From an uncultured Ulvibacter sp. (GTDB lineage Bacteria; Bacteroidota; Bacteroidia; Flavobacteriales; Flavobacteriaceae), in NCBI GenBank assembly GCA_913063405.1, contig CAJXZB010000006.1, positions 62,001 to 126,000 on the forward strand: a DNA stretch of 64,000 nt, written 5' to 3'. Positions 44,728 through 53,299 of the stretch are shown piece after piece (positions within the stretch are counted from its first letter, which is position 1; every line of letters begins with the position of its first letter). Made by a program: the position numbers and the translations under genes. The notes below the pieces were generated by a model that made no database searches, was not told the DNA's origin, and worked only from the letters and a program-made list of their open reading frames with translations.

Positions 44728-44988
44728 ATGAAGAAATTTTTACGCATCTTTCTATTGCTATTTTCATTCTTTGGATACTCTCAACCAATTGATACTGAGC
44801 GCTTAAAATTAAAATGCTCTATTGAAGGTATTCAAGTTTTAGAGGGATATGATGAAGATTCTTTTTTAGTGCAAGGTTTGGAGTCCTGTTTTGGCGATGT
44901 TAAAGAAATTGCTAAATTCGACCCTACCGCAAAAATTTATATATTTGACAGGTTGGCAGAATCGTTGGAGCAAATCAATTTTCCATAA
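44728..44988 (+). CDS. Small secreted protein, apparently frameshifted
   Basis: An 86-residue open frame starting with a signal peptide (about 1-18, ...FFGYSQ). It is not recognised as a family. It ends SLEQINFP, but the overlapping frame from 44949 continues with a protein-like sequence to a stop at 45066-45068, suggesting the true product was about 113 residues and lost one base near 44952 (a GG that may once have been GGG). See the separate tail entry. Promoter box immediately upstream. Confidence 0.55.
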   Translation: MKKFLRIFLLLFSFFGYSQPIDTERLKLKCSIEGIQVLEGYDEDSFLVQGLESCFGDVKEIAKFDPTAKIYIFDRLAESLEQINFP

Positions 44989-45068
44989 AGGTTTTGGATG
45001 TTTCTAGCGGAAGTTATTGCTTACTGTCTAACGATTGTTGGTTTTTAATGAGAGATTTAGAAGCCTAA
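44949..45068 (+). pseudogene. Out-of-frame C-terminal tail of the 44728 gene
   Basis: In the -1 frame relative to the 44728 gene this reads VGRIVGANQFSIKVLDVSSG and continues SYCLLSNDCWFLMRDLEA before TAA at 45066-45068. Restoring one G after 44952 joins it as ...YIFDR-VGRIVG..., giving a continuous sequence. The pattern (IYIFD-x-GRIV ... LDVSSGSYCLLS) loosely resembles a type IX sorting domain, but this similarity is weak. Confidence 0.5.
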
Positions 45069-45114
45069 ATAAAAAAAATGCTAAGGTTCTTTTACCCTAA
45101 ACGATACCTATACT

Positions 45115-46131
45115 ATGAAGATTAAAAAGATCTATTTCATCTTAGTTTTGTTGGCAACGCAGTTTGCTTTTGCACAAGACGGGATTCCGGTATATCAGGA
45201 TTATTTTTCCGATAACCTGTATTTATTACATCCATCAATGGCCGGAGCGGCCGGGAGTAATCACGTACGTTTTACAAACCGTAAACAATGGTTTGATCAA
45301 GACGAGGCTCCAAATCTTGGTACTTTAAGTTATAATACGAGCTTAGGCGACCAATCGGGAATAGGGGCTATTCTTTTTACCGATAGAAATGGTTATCACT
45401 CGCAAACAGGAGGGTATCTAGGCTACGCTCACCATCTTTTACTTGGTAGAAGCGAGGCAGACTTGAACCAAGTTTCTTTCGGGTTGCGTTTCGGGTTTAT
45501 TCAATCCAAATTGGATGAAACACAGTTTGATTTAAATGATTTTGATCCAATTATTGCTGGAATTGTCCAGAGTACATCTTATTTTAATGTAGATGCAGGA
45601 GTTACTTATAGTTTCTTAAATTTCGCTGGACATTTTACAGTGAAAAATTTAATTTTTCAGAATAGAAGTATTTTTTCTGAAAAATTTGAATCTAACAATC
45701 AGCGTAATTATTTACTTGGGGCCTCTTATGGAATTAATACCAATACACCTTGGGCTTATGAGCCGTCCGTTTTGCTTCAGTTTATTGAAAGAACAGGAGA
45801 ACAAAGTGTCGATGTGAACTTAAAAATGTATCGTGCCATGGATTTTGGTAGGCTTTGGGGAGGAATTTCTTACAGAAGAAGTTTTGATGGAGCCGAGTTT
45901 ATAGATGGTGCCGAAGTAAAGAATCAAAAGCTACAATATATTACTCCTGTTGTGGGGGGTAATTATAAAAACTTCGTGGTTGCTTATACTTATTCGTATC
46001 AAACAGGAAGTGTAAAATTTAGAAGTGGAGGTTTCCACCAAATTACACTAGGCTATAATATACCTAATGGTAAGCCAAGTTTCTGGGAGCAAGATATGCG
46101 TAACAATGGTAGGTTACGCCCAAGATTTTAA
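45115..46131 (+). CDS. PorP/SprF family T9SS outer membrane protein
   Basis: A 338-residue outer-membrane barrel of the PorP/SprF family, which anchors or helps secrete large adhesins through the type IX system. Signal peptide about 1-20 (...FAFAQD), the family-typical start GIPVYQDYFSDNLYLLHPSMAGAAG, then barrel strands. Usually encoded next to a giant SprB-like adhesin; none is adjacent here, so its client is elsewhere. Terminator follows. Confidence 0.92.
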   Translation: MKIKKIYFILVLLATQFAFAQDGIPVYQDYFSDNLYLLHPSMAGAAGSNHVRFTNRKQWFDQDEAPNLGTLSYNTSLGDQSGIGAILFTDRNGYHSQTGGYLGYAHHLLLGRSEADLNQVSFGLRFGFIQSKLDETQFDLNDFDPIIAGIVQSTSYFNVDAGVTYSFLNFAGHFTVKNLIFQNRSIFSEKFESNNQRNYLLGASYGINTNTPWAYEPSVLLQFIERTGEQSVDVNLKMYRAMDFGRLWGGISYRRSFDGAEFIDGAEVKNQKLQYITPVVGGNYKNFVVAYTYSYQTGSVKFRSGGFHQITLGYNIPNGKPSFWEQDMRNNGRLRPRF

Positions 46132-46137
46132 AAAGAC

Positions 46138-46171
46138 ACCCTCCGAAGCTTTAAGCGAAGGAGGGTTTTTT
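46138..46171. terminator. Terminator between convergent porP-like and VWA genes
   Basis: ACCCTCC (46138-46144) pairs with GGAGGGT (46160-46166), with GAA/GAA internal loop and GCTT/AAGC inner pairing, followed by Ts. Confidence 0.8.
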
Positions 46172-46173
46172 GT

Positions 46174-47322
46174 TTAATTCCAAGAATAACTCTTTTTTTC
46201 GGCTTGTTTTTTAATTGCCTTTATCATTACACTTTCTAAACCGTTTGATGTTTCTGCCCTATTGCTGGCAACAAATAGACGTCGTTTTTCATTGAGGTCT
46301 TTAATTTCCACCTGAATTCGTTTTCTTTCCGTTCTTTGTTTCGAAACATATGCTTTTAATTCGGCTGTTGATTTTCCTTGAAGCGCTTTGGGCAACTCTT
46401 CTTTTTTAAGTTTGTCATAGCTAAAGTCATCTTCAGTTTCTGCATCTACCAAATCCCAAGTACTGTTTTTGTATAAATGGGAGCCTTTTGTTACAGTTCT
46501 ACTAACAGCATTCGCTTTACTATATGCTGCCGCATTACTATCTTGCTCTGCTTGAATTGCTATCTTCTTTCTTCCGAAGTTACCATAAGGAATATACGTA
46601 TTGTTTAGTTTAAGGTTTAGCTGAATAATTATATCATCATAAGGAGACGCCACATAAACTGTTTGTTGATTATGATTTATAGCCATATAATCGCCATAGG
46701 TTATTCTGGCTCCGTCTTGCCATAACGAAGAAATTCCTTGTTCGTAGTTGCCGCAAAATATAGTGTTTACTACAACACCTTTTTCTTTGGCATTCGATGC
46801 TGCATCTTTGTAATTAATTTTCCCCTGTGTAAAGGGTTCGTTTCCTGCAATAAAAATCATTTTTAGGTCATCAGCGTCCTTTCCCCAATCTAGTTTGTTT
46901 AAAGATGCTTGTATCACGGTACCGCAGTATTCACTACCGCCGTTAGTGGTAAGAGAAAAAAGTTCTTTAGATACATCATCTAGGTCTTCTGTGAATGCTA
47001 GAATTTTTCGTACATAACCATCACTATCACTCAAGTCATCGTTCCCATATTCGTAGAGAGCTATTTGAAGATCGGGTTGTTCGTTTCTGCATTTTGCGTA
47101 CGATAGCTCGTTAACGATCTCCCAAAGCTGTGCTTTGGCTTGATCGATTAGCCCATCCATGCTATTACTTGTATCTAACAATAATGCCACCTTAATGAAA
47201 TGTTTTGTAGGGTTTTCGGAATTAATTGGAGTGTGAAGTGCAATTCCTTTTGGAACATCTGCTTTACAAGAGCAGGTCAAAATAAATAGGCCAATCATAA
47301 TTAAGTTTTGTAACGTTTTCAT
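46174..47322 (-). CDS. von Willebrand factor A domain lipoprotein
   Basis: A 382-residue protein with an N-terminal lipoprotein signal (TCSC) and a VWA domain (about 42-230). The metal-ion-dependent adhesion site is present: D50-T-S-N-S (DxSxS). A coiled-coil, Lys/Arg/Glu-rich C-terminus follows (about 290-382). Start chosen at ATG 47322, giving the cleanest lipoprotein signal; a TTG three codons upstream is an alternative. Function unknown; VWA domains usually mediate protein contacts. Divergent from the sensor kinase gene. Confidence 0.85.
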   Translation of the reverse strand: MKTLQNLIMIGLFILTCSCKADVPKGIALHTPINSENPTKHFIKVALLLDTSNSMDGLIDQAKAQLWEIVNELSYAKCRNEQPDLQIALYEYGNDDLSDSDGYVRKILAFTEDLDDVSKELFSLTTNGGSEYCGTVIQASLNKLDWGKDADDLKMIFIAGNEPFTQGKINYKDAASNAKEKGVVVNTIFCGNYEQGISSLWQDGARITYGDYMAINHNQQTVYVASPYDDIIIQLNLKLNNTYIPYGNFGRKKIAIQAEQDSNAAAYSKANAVSRTVTKGSHLYKNSTWDLVDAETEDDFSYDKLKKEELPKALQGKSTAELKAYVSKQRTERKRIQVEIKDLNEKRRLFVASNRAETSNGLESVMIKAIKKQAEKKSYSWN

Positions 47323-47525
47323 AGATATCAATTTTAGTAAAATGTAAACCTAGTGCGAACTTTTTCCTTAGAAAAAGCATTTTGAGTAAAAACCAAGAGA
47401 GACTTAGGGAAACAACTCTTTTGTTGAGTGAAGTATGATTTTAATCCTCGAATAAGTACTATTTCAGAAAAGCGTAATTTTAGCAGCTGCTTTAAAGTAT
47501 GTATGTTTACCCTTTAAATTAATGC

Positions 47526-49715
47526 ATGAAGTTTATTTCATTTCTTATTGTTGTCGTTGTGTTTTGTTCTACTACAGCGTTACGTGCACAAGAGCAAGAA
47601 GCTTTGATTTCTTCTTTTCTTTTGAAAGGAGAGGTCTTGGAGGCCGAGACCAATATCCCTATTTCTAAAGTAAATGTTGAAACCAGTGGCGGCGGATATG
47701 CAACTACGAATAATGCAGGTGAATTTGTGATCAATGCGAGGGTGGGGGAAGAACTTATTATTAGAAGTGATGATTTTAATACAGTTTATTATACCATAAA
47801 GGATAAGCAAAGAATTATATTAAAAGTTGAAAGTGTTGAGGAGTTACCTACTCTTAAAACCAGTAGGAGTAGGTCTCCAGATGTTTTTAGAAGCTATATT
47901 GACTCGGCTAAAACTTTCCTAAAGAAAGATGCCAAAAGGAGTATTGAATATGTAACGAAGGCGCTGGAATCTGTTCCTGGAAAAAGAGCGACTGATATTC
48001 AAAACAGTGTTGCATTTGAAACTTTAGGAGATATTAATCTTTTTTGGGAGCAGCAGGATTTGGCAATTGATAACTACAAGCGGAGCATTTCTGTAAAGCC
48101 TACTATAGATTTAAGAATTAAGCTAGCATTGGCTTTCATGAAAAACAAAAACTATCAAGAGAGTATTTCCGAATATTCAAATTTGGTGACTTATAAACTC
48201 TCTAATTACCAAAAAATTTTAGTTTTTGAAGGTTTAGGTGACACCTATAGACTAATAAATGATCCGGTTAAAAGTGTATTCAACTATCAAAAGGGACTCA
48301 ATATTGCCAATAGTCATAGTATAACTCCTAAAATCACAGATCTCAACTCTAAGATTGGGGGGGCCTATGCTCAGAGTGGTGCAGTGGTCGAAGCTGAATC
48401 CTATTATGGTAATTCACTCGATTTGTCAAAGAAAGAAAGTAAAAAAAGGGCGGTTCAAGAAAAAAATAAGGTTGCGGATTTTTACAATTTGAATCGTGAT
48501 TTTGATAAAGAGATTCAGCTTCGAGAGGAAACCTTGTCCGAAATTGAATCTTTGGACGGTGATGAGGTAGAAGAGAATGTAAATAGCCCATTGACACTGC
48601 AACGACAGAATTATAAAATTGCTAATGCCTTTGTGGGACAGGAAAAGTATGACGAAGCTATTCCTTATCTCGAGAAAAGTATTATTGAAGCCGATAAAAA
48701 AGAAGATCTCTTGGTGCAGAAGGATGCCACAAGAAAACTATCAGAATTATATCGTGATTTAGGGAAGTTCGATAAGGCGGCCGAAAGTTATGAGCGCTAT
48801 GCAAATGTAGTTGATGAACTATATTTGAAAAAAGATCAGGAACTTTCACAAGCGGCTCGCTTTAGCAAGGAGATTATCCTTAAACAAAATAGAATTGCCA
48901 GTTTGGAGAACGACCGAAAATTGAATGAAAGTAGATACCATCTCGCCGTACAAAATCAAGGGCTTATTGAAAAGAACAATCGAGTTCAAAAATGGATTAT
49001 AGCCTCTCTTGTTTTCATCGCCTTGTTGTTGCTTTATGCGGCTTACAATCAATTTAAGAGCGTCAAACAACAAAAGTACGCCAACAATCAGTTAGCGTTA
49101 AAATCACTACGAACACAGATGAATCCTCATTTTATTTTTAACGCTTTGAACTCTGTAAACAGTTTTATTGCGAGTAATGATGAGCGTGCAGCGAACAAGT
49201 ATTTAAGTGAGTTTTCTCAGCTTATGCGCTCGGTGCTTGAAAATAGTGAAGAGGATTTCATTTCACTAGACAAGGAGATAGAGCTTCTCGAACTCTATGT
49301 GAAGTTAGAACATTTTAGATTTAAGGATAAGTTTGACTATACATTAAATGTTTCGGAAAATTTGAATGTAAGTGAATTTGTGATTCCGCCAATGTTGCTT
49401 CAGCCGTATGTTGAAAATGCAGTTTGGCATGGACTTCGGTATAAAGAAGAAAGGGGTTCTTTAGAAATTAACTTTGAACAGTTGGATTCAGAAACCGTAG
49501 AAATAGCAATAGTTGATGACGGAATAGGTAGAAAAAAATCGAAAGCTTTTAAAACTGAAAATCAGAAAAAACAGAAATCTAAAGGTATGGGTAACATTCA
49601 AAAGCGAATATCAATTTTAAATGAAATGTATAAAGACAAAGTAGATGTTACCATTGAGAATGTCTTTGAGAATGAAGAAGGAACCAAAGTACGATTAATT
49701 TTAAAGAAGGATTAA
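47526..49715 (+). CDS. TPR-containing sensor histidine kinase, LytS family
   Basis: A 729-residue sensor. Signal peptide (1-22), a carboxypeptidase-regulatory-like beta-sandwich (about 32-110), several TPR repeats (about 125-445) and a helical linker form an extracytoplasmic sensor; one transmembrane helix at 490-510; then a LytS-type kinase with phosphoacceptor H535 (MNPHFIFNALN), N-box LQPYVENAVWHGL and G-box VDDGIG. The following gene is its LytTR response regulator (25 nt gap). Such pairs in Bacteroidota respond to envelope or nutrient signals; the ligand is unknown. Confidence 0.92.
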   Translation: MKFISFLIVVVVFCSTTALRAQEQEALISSFLLKGEVLEAETNIPISKVNVETSGGGYATTNNAGEFVINARVGEELIIRSDDFNTVYYTIKDKQRIILKVESVEELPTLKTSRSRSPDVFRSYIDSAKTFLKKDAKRSIEYVTKALESVPGKRATDIQNSVAFETLGDINLFWEQQDLAIDNYKRSISVKPTIDLRIKLALAFMKNKNYQESISEYSNLVTYKLSNYQKILVFEGLGDTYRLINDPVKSVFNYQKGLNIANSHSITPKITDLNSKIGGAYAQSGAVVEAESYYGNSLDLSKKESKKRAVQEKNKVADFYNLNRDFDKEIQLREETLSEIESLDGDEVEENVNSPLTLQRQNYKIANAFVGQEKYDEAIPYLEKSIIEADKKEDLLVQKDATRKLSELYRDLGKFDKAAESYERYANVVDELYLKKDQELSQAARFSKEIILKQNRIASLENDRKLNESRYHLAVQNQGLIEKNNRVQKWIIASLVFIALLLLYAAYNQFKSVKQQKYANNQLALKSLRTQMNPHFIFNALNSVNSFIASNDERAANKYLSEFSQLMRSVLENSEEDFISLDKEIELLELYVKLEHFRFKDKFDYTLNVSENLNVSEFVIPPMLLQPYVENAVWHGLRYKEERGSLEINFEQLDSETVEIAIVDDGIGRKKSKAFKTENQKKQKSKGMGNIQKRISILNEMYKDKVDVTIENVFENEEGTKVRLILKKD

Positions 49716-49740
49716 ATAATTACAAACTACAATTTGAAAG

Positions 49741-50472
49741 ATGACATTGCAAGCAATCATAGTTGAAGACGAGGAAATTAGCAGGGAAATTCTTAGAAAT
49801 TATCTTGCAAAGTATTGCCCAAAAGTTACTTTGCTAGGAGAGGCTTCAAACGTAGAAGAAGCCCTAATTTTGATTCGTAACAACGAATTGGATCTCGTTT
49901 TTCTCGATGTTGAAATGCCATATGGAAATGCTTTTGACCTTTTGGATAAAGTTGGGGATAGACAATTCGAGACGGTCTTTGTAACTGCTTATAACCATTA
50001 TGCAATTGATGCATTAAATGCACATGCATCTTACTATCTACTGAAACCAATTTCAATTGATACGTTGATTGAGGCTGTCGATTATGTTACCGATATAAAG
50101 GAAAAAGAAAACAGTTTGCAAAATACGGTGTTACAGCCTAAACTTAGTCAGGTTGTTGGCAAGATTACTATCCCTTTGCAAAATGGTTTTGAAGTTCTTG
50201 AAACTTCAGAAATATTGTATTGTCAAGCAGATGATAATTACACCAACATTTTTATAAACGATAAAAAGAAGCTGGTTAGTAAAACACTTAAGTATTTTGA
50301 AAAGGCACTTTCTAAAAGTGGTTTTGCTAGAGTTCATAAATCTTATTTGGTTAATGTAAATGCTATTGTTGAATATAAAAAAGGAAAGGGCGGAAGCGTA
50401 GTGCTTTCCAACGGTAAAGAAATAATGGTAAGTCCTTCAAAAAAGAAGGAGTTATTAGCCTATTTCAGTTAA
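49741..50472 (+). CDS. LytTR family response regulator
   Basis: A 243-residue transcription factor: N-terminal receiver domain (about 3-120) with acidic pocket E9-D10-E11 and phosphoacceptor D56, followed by a LytTR DNA-binding domain (about 145-243; LYCQADDNYTNIF, FARVHKSYLVN). Partner of the upstream LytS-type kinase. Target genes cannot be read. Confidence 0.94.
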   Translation: MTLQAIIVEDEEISREILRNYLAKYCPKVTLLGEASNVEEALILIRNNELDLVFLDVEMPYGNAFDLLDKVGDRQFETVFVTAYNHYAIDALNAHASYYLLKPISIDTLIEAVDYVTDIKEKENSLQNTVLQPKLSQVVGKITIPLQNGFEVLETSEILYCQADDNYTNIFINDKKKLVSKTLKYFEKALSKSGFARVHKSYLVNVNAIVEYKKGKGGSVVLSNGKEIMVSPSKKKELLAYFS

Positions 50473-50487
50473 TTTAAAAGATATAGT

Positions 50488-50997
50488 ATGATTATCAGGC
50501 CTGTTAACGGAAAGTCTCCGCAAATACCATCAGATTGCTTTATTGCTGAAAATGCCACGATAGTTGGAGAGGTAGAAATGGGAGCCGAATGCAGCGTATG
50601 GTTTAATGCTGTGATTAGAGGCGACGTACATTTTATTAAAATAGGCGATAAGGTAAATATTCAAGATGGTGCGGTAATCCATGCGACCTATCAAACATCG
50701 CCAACAACCATTGGAAATAATGTGTCTATTGGTCATAATGCCATCGTACATGGGTGTACTATTGAAGACAATGTCTTGATAGGCATGGGCAGCATTGTTA
50801 TGGATGACTGTGTGATAGAGAGCAACTCAATTATTGCTGCTGGCGCGGTCGTTACCAAGAATACGCGAGTTGAAGCGGGAAGTATTTATGCTGGAGTTCC
50901 AGCGAAAAAGGTAAGAGACATAAGTGAGGAGCTTATTTGTGGTGAAATCAATAGAATCGCCAATAATTATGTGAAGTATTCTAGCTGGTTTAAATAG
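50488..50997 (+). CDS. Gamma carbonic anhydrase family protein
   Basis: A 169-residue left-handed beta-helix trimer protein with hexapeptide repeats. Metal ligands of the gamma class are conserved as H65, H83 and H88. Could be a carbonic anhydrase or a related acyltransferase-like protein (YrdA/PaaY group). Starts 15 nt after the regulator stop; converges on murI with a 6-nt gap. Confidence 0.9.
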   Translation: MIIRPVNGKSPQIPSDCFIAENATIVGEVEMGAECSVWFNAVIRGDVHFIKIGDKVNIQDGAVIHATYQTSPTTIGNNVSIGHNAIVHGCTIEDNVLIGMGSIVMDDCVIESNSIIAAGAVVTKNTRVEAGSIYAGVPAKKVRDISEELICGEINRIANNYVKYSSWFK

Positions 50998-51003
50998 TCT
51001 GGG

Positions 51004-51795
51004 CTAAAAATCTCTTTTTTCTACTGAAATTTCTTCGCAATAATCTCTTAACAGAAATTTCATCGTCTCAATATCGGCGTTACTATAGAATTGTATTGAA
51101 GGTGGTGTTGTCTCTTTCCGAAGCAAATTCAGTGAGGCTAATGTAGCTTGTGTGTTCTTCGCCACGGCCTTTCCAGAATCTAATATCTTGACTTGTGATG
51201 GCAATATCTGTTTAAGTTGTGGAATGAGATGCGGATAATGACTGCAGCCTAAGACCAGATAGTCGATACCGGCCTTGATCATAGGTTTTGTATATTTTTT
51301 AAGCAATTGTATGGTTTCTTCGCTTCCCATTTTCCCGCTCTCAATAAGTGGAACTAGTCCTTCTCCAACTACTTCTATGACCTTAATGTCTTTTGTAAAT
51401 TTGGAAGACGTTTTATGAAATAGGATACTGCTCAATGTTCCTTGAGTTGCAAGAATCCCGATGCTTTTTGAAGCGGTTTGCAGCGCGGCAGGTTTTACAG
51501 CAGGTTCAATACCAATTATTGGAATATCGAAAGTTCGACGTAAGGTAGAAATGGCATTTGTGGTTGCAGTATTGCAGGCAATTACAACAATCTTACAGCC
51601 CATGCTTAAAAGCGCTTCTGTGTTTTTAATGCTTAGAGCGGTTATCTCTTCAGAAGATTTGTAACCATAAGGGGCGTTTTTGCTATCGGCTAAATATATG
51701 GTATTCTCGAACGGGAGCAGCTCATGGACCTGTTGCCAGATAGAAGTGCCTCCTACACCAGAATCAAAAATGCCTATGGGTGCCTTGTTTTTCAT
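51004..51795 (-). CDS. murI: Glutamate racemase
   Basis: Interconverts L- and D-glutamate for peptidoglycan. The 263-residue enzyme has FDSGVGGTS at 10-18 and the two catalytic cysteines C74 (ACNTATTN) and C184 (GCSHYP). Located behind the envelope operon but separated from ompH by a terminator. Confidence 0.96.
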   Translation of the reverse strand: MKNKAPIGIFDSGVGGTSIWQQVHELLPFENTIYLADSKNAPYGYKSSEEITALSIKNTEALLSMGCKIVVIACNTATTNAISTLRRTFDIPIIGIEPAVKPAALQTASKSIGILATQGTLSSILFHKTSSKFTKDIKVIEVVGEGLVPLIESGKMGSEETIQLLKKYTKPMIKAGIDYLVLGCSHYPHLIPQLKQILPSQVKILDSGKAVAKNTQATLASLNLLRKETTPPSIQFYSNADIETMKFLLRDYCEEISVEKRDF

Positions 51796-51799
51796 TTGT

Positions 51800-51838
51800 A
51801 TAAAAATAAAAACTGCCCGCCAAATGGCGAGCAGTTTA
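51800..51838 (-). terminator. Terminator between ompH and murI
   Basis: Reverse strand AAACTGCTCGCC (51837-51826) pairs with GGCGGGCAGTTT (51821-51810), followed by a T-rich run; this ends the bamA-ompH operon. Confidence 0.8.
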
Positions 51839-51860
51839 TCAAAATTATTTTAGAAAAGAA

Positions 51861-52370
51861 TTAAATACCTAGTTCTCTCTTTACATCTGCCAATAGATTT
51901 TTACCATCTGCCAGCAATAAACCACTTCCCGTAGTTGAGTCCATTACATACTTAATTCCCTGTGTTCTCGCCACTTTTTGGATTGCAGAACGAGCCTTAT
52001 CCAAAATAGGTTGATATATATCCAATTCTTTCTTTCTAAGATCTTCCATTGCTTGTTGTCTATAGGCAGAGATATTTCTTTCCATTCCCTGTACTTCTTC
52101 AACACGTTTTGCATTTTCTTCTTGCGTTTTACTGCCTTCTTCGTTTCCATACTGTTGAACTTTGGCTTCAAATTCTTTAGCCATTCCTTTTATTTCAGTA
52201 TCGTAGGTTTTTTGAAGTTTTTCAAGTTGACTTTGGGCAGCCTTCATTTCTGGCATAGACTCCATAAGTGTTTGGGTGTCTATGTGAGCCATTTCAGACT
52301 GAGCGTTAACAAAACTTGTAGCTCCCACCAAAAGGACCACTGCTACTAATAATGATTTAAATTTTCTCAT
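51861..52370 (-). CDS. OmpH/Skp family periplasmic chaperone (short form)
   Basis: A 169-residue periplasmic chaperone that protects unfolded outer-membrane proteins before BamA inserts them. Signal peptide about 1-23 (...SFVNAQ), IDTQTLMESMPEMKAAQSQL and a long coiled-coil central part are typical. Second of two tandem ompH genes downstream of bamA. Confidence 0.93.
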   Translation of the reverse strand: MRKFKSLLVAVVLLVGATSFVNAQSEMAHIDTQTLMESMPEMKAAQSQLEKLQKTYDTEIKGMAKEFEAKVQQYGNEEGSKTQEENAKRVEEVQGMERNISAYRQQAMEDLRKKELDIYQPILDKARSAIQKVARTQGIKYVMDSTTGSGLLLADGKNLLADVKRELGI

Positions 52371-52428
52371 TGTAATTGTGTTTAATAATTTAAGTGTTAT
52401 TTTTTATAAAGGGTTAAGTAATTATCTT

Positions 52429-53259
52429 TTAGTTTCCATCGCCATCTCCAGCGGCTGGTCTGTTTTTGTTTGCACGCGCCTCCAAAATAGAGTCTTTTCT
52501 TCTTTGTCTAGCGTCAAGCAATTTTTGTCTTTTTGCTTCAAACTCTGCTTTTTTCACAGCACGAACAGAATCCCGAACTCTTTTGCGCTCTTCCATTATT
52601 CTTTCCCGCTCATCTTTTTTTACTTCTATAGCTTTTTCTCTTTCAGAAACTTCGCCTTCTTCTTCCATACTAAGCTCTTCTCTTTTCTGAATTTTCTTTT
52701 CTTCTTTTCTCGTAGTTGCTTGTTTTCTTTTCGCTGCTCTGTTTATACTTCTCAATACGAGGTCGCTAATGTCATTTCTTTTTGCCGCAAATAACATGAC
52801 CACATCTGCAGATTTATCAAATATAAAATCGTACTTTTTATTTTCAGCAACTTCTTGAATGATATTAAAAACCTGATCCTGTATTGGTTGTACCAATTGT
52901 CTTCTTTGGATCATCAAATCCCCATTTGGTCCAAATCTGTCTTGTTGATATTGAAGCATTTCATCTTCTTTAATTTTTATCTCTTCTTCTCGCTCTTCAA
53001 TCAATTCTTTTGTGAGCAACACTCTTTCATTACTCAAGTTAAGTGTCATTAAATCCACTTCTTTTTGCTTTTTATCAATATCTTGTTTCCAGCGCTGTAC
53101 TTTACCTTCCAACTGCGTGGCAGCTTCCTGGTATTCGGGAACACTTTCAAGTATGTATTCCATATCAATGTATCCAATACGTGCACCTCGTTGTGCTTGT
53201 GCAACTAATGTAAAGCAAAAAACAGCAAGTGCGAAAAAAAGTAACTTTTTAGTTTTCAT
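52429..53259 (-). CDS. OmpH/Skp family chaperone with long charged C-terminal extension
   Basis: A 276-residue OmpH paralogue: signal peptide (about 1-22), Skp core (about 25-185; GYIDMEYILESVPEYQEAATQL), and about 90 extra residues of highly charged Lys/Arg/Glu-rich coiled coil ending GDGDGN. The core is the same as the following short gene, so they are paralogues. A -7 box within the end of bamA may add an extra promoter. Confidence 0.9.
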   Translation of the reverse strand: MKTKKLLFFALAVFCFTLVAQAQRGARIGYIDMEYILESVPEYQEAATQLEGKVQRWKQDIDKKQKEVDLMTLNLSNERVLLTKELIEEREEEIKIKEDEMLQYQQDRFGPNGDLMIQRRQLVQPIQDQVFNIIQEVAENKKYDFIFDKSADVVMLFAAKRNDISDLVLRSINRAAKRKQATTRKEEKKIQKREELSMEEEGEVSEREKAIEVKKDERERIMEERKRVRDSVRAVKKAEFEAKRQKLLDARQRRKDSILEARANKNRPAAGDGDGN

Positions 53260-53291
53260 AGTGGTTGGTTGTGTTTAAGAAAATATCGTGC

Positions 53292-53299
53292 CAAAATTA
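53292..53299 (-). promoter_or_regulatory. Possible -7 box before the long ompH gene
   Basis: Reverse strand TAATTTTG, 32 nt before the ATG at 53259, overlapping the bamA stop. No -33 element at the right distance. Confidence 0.35.
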
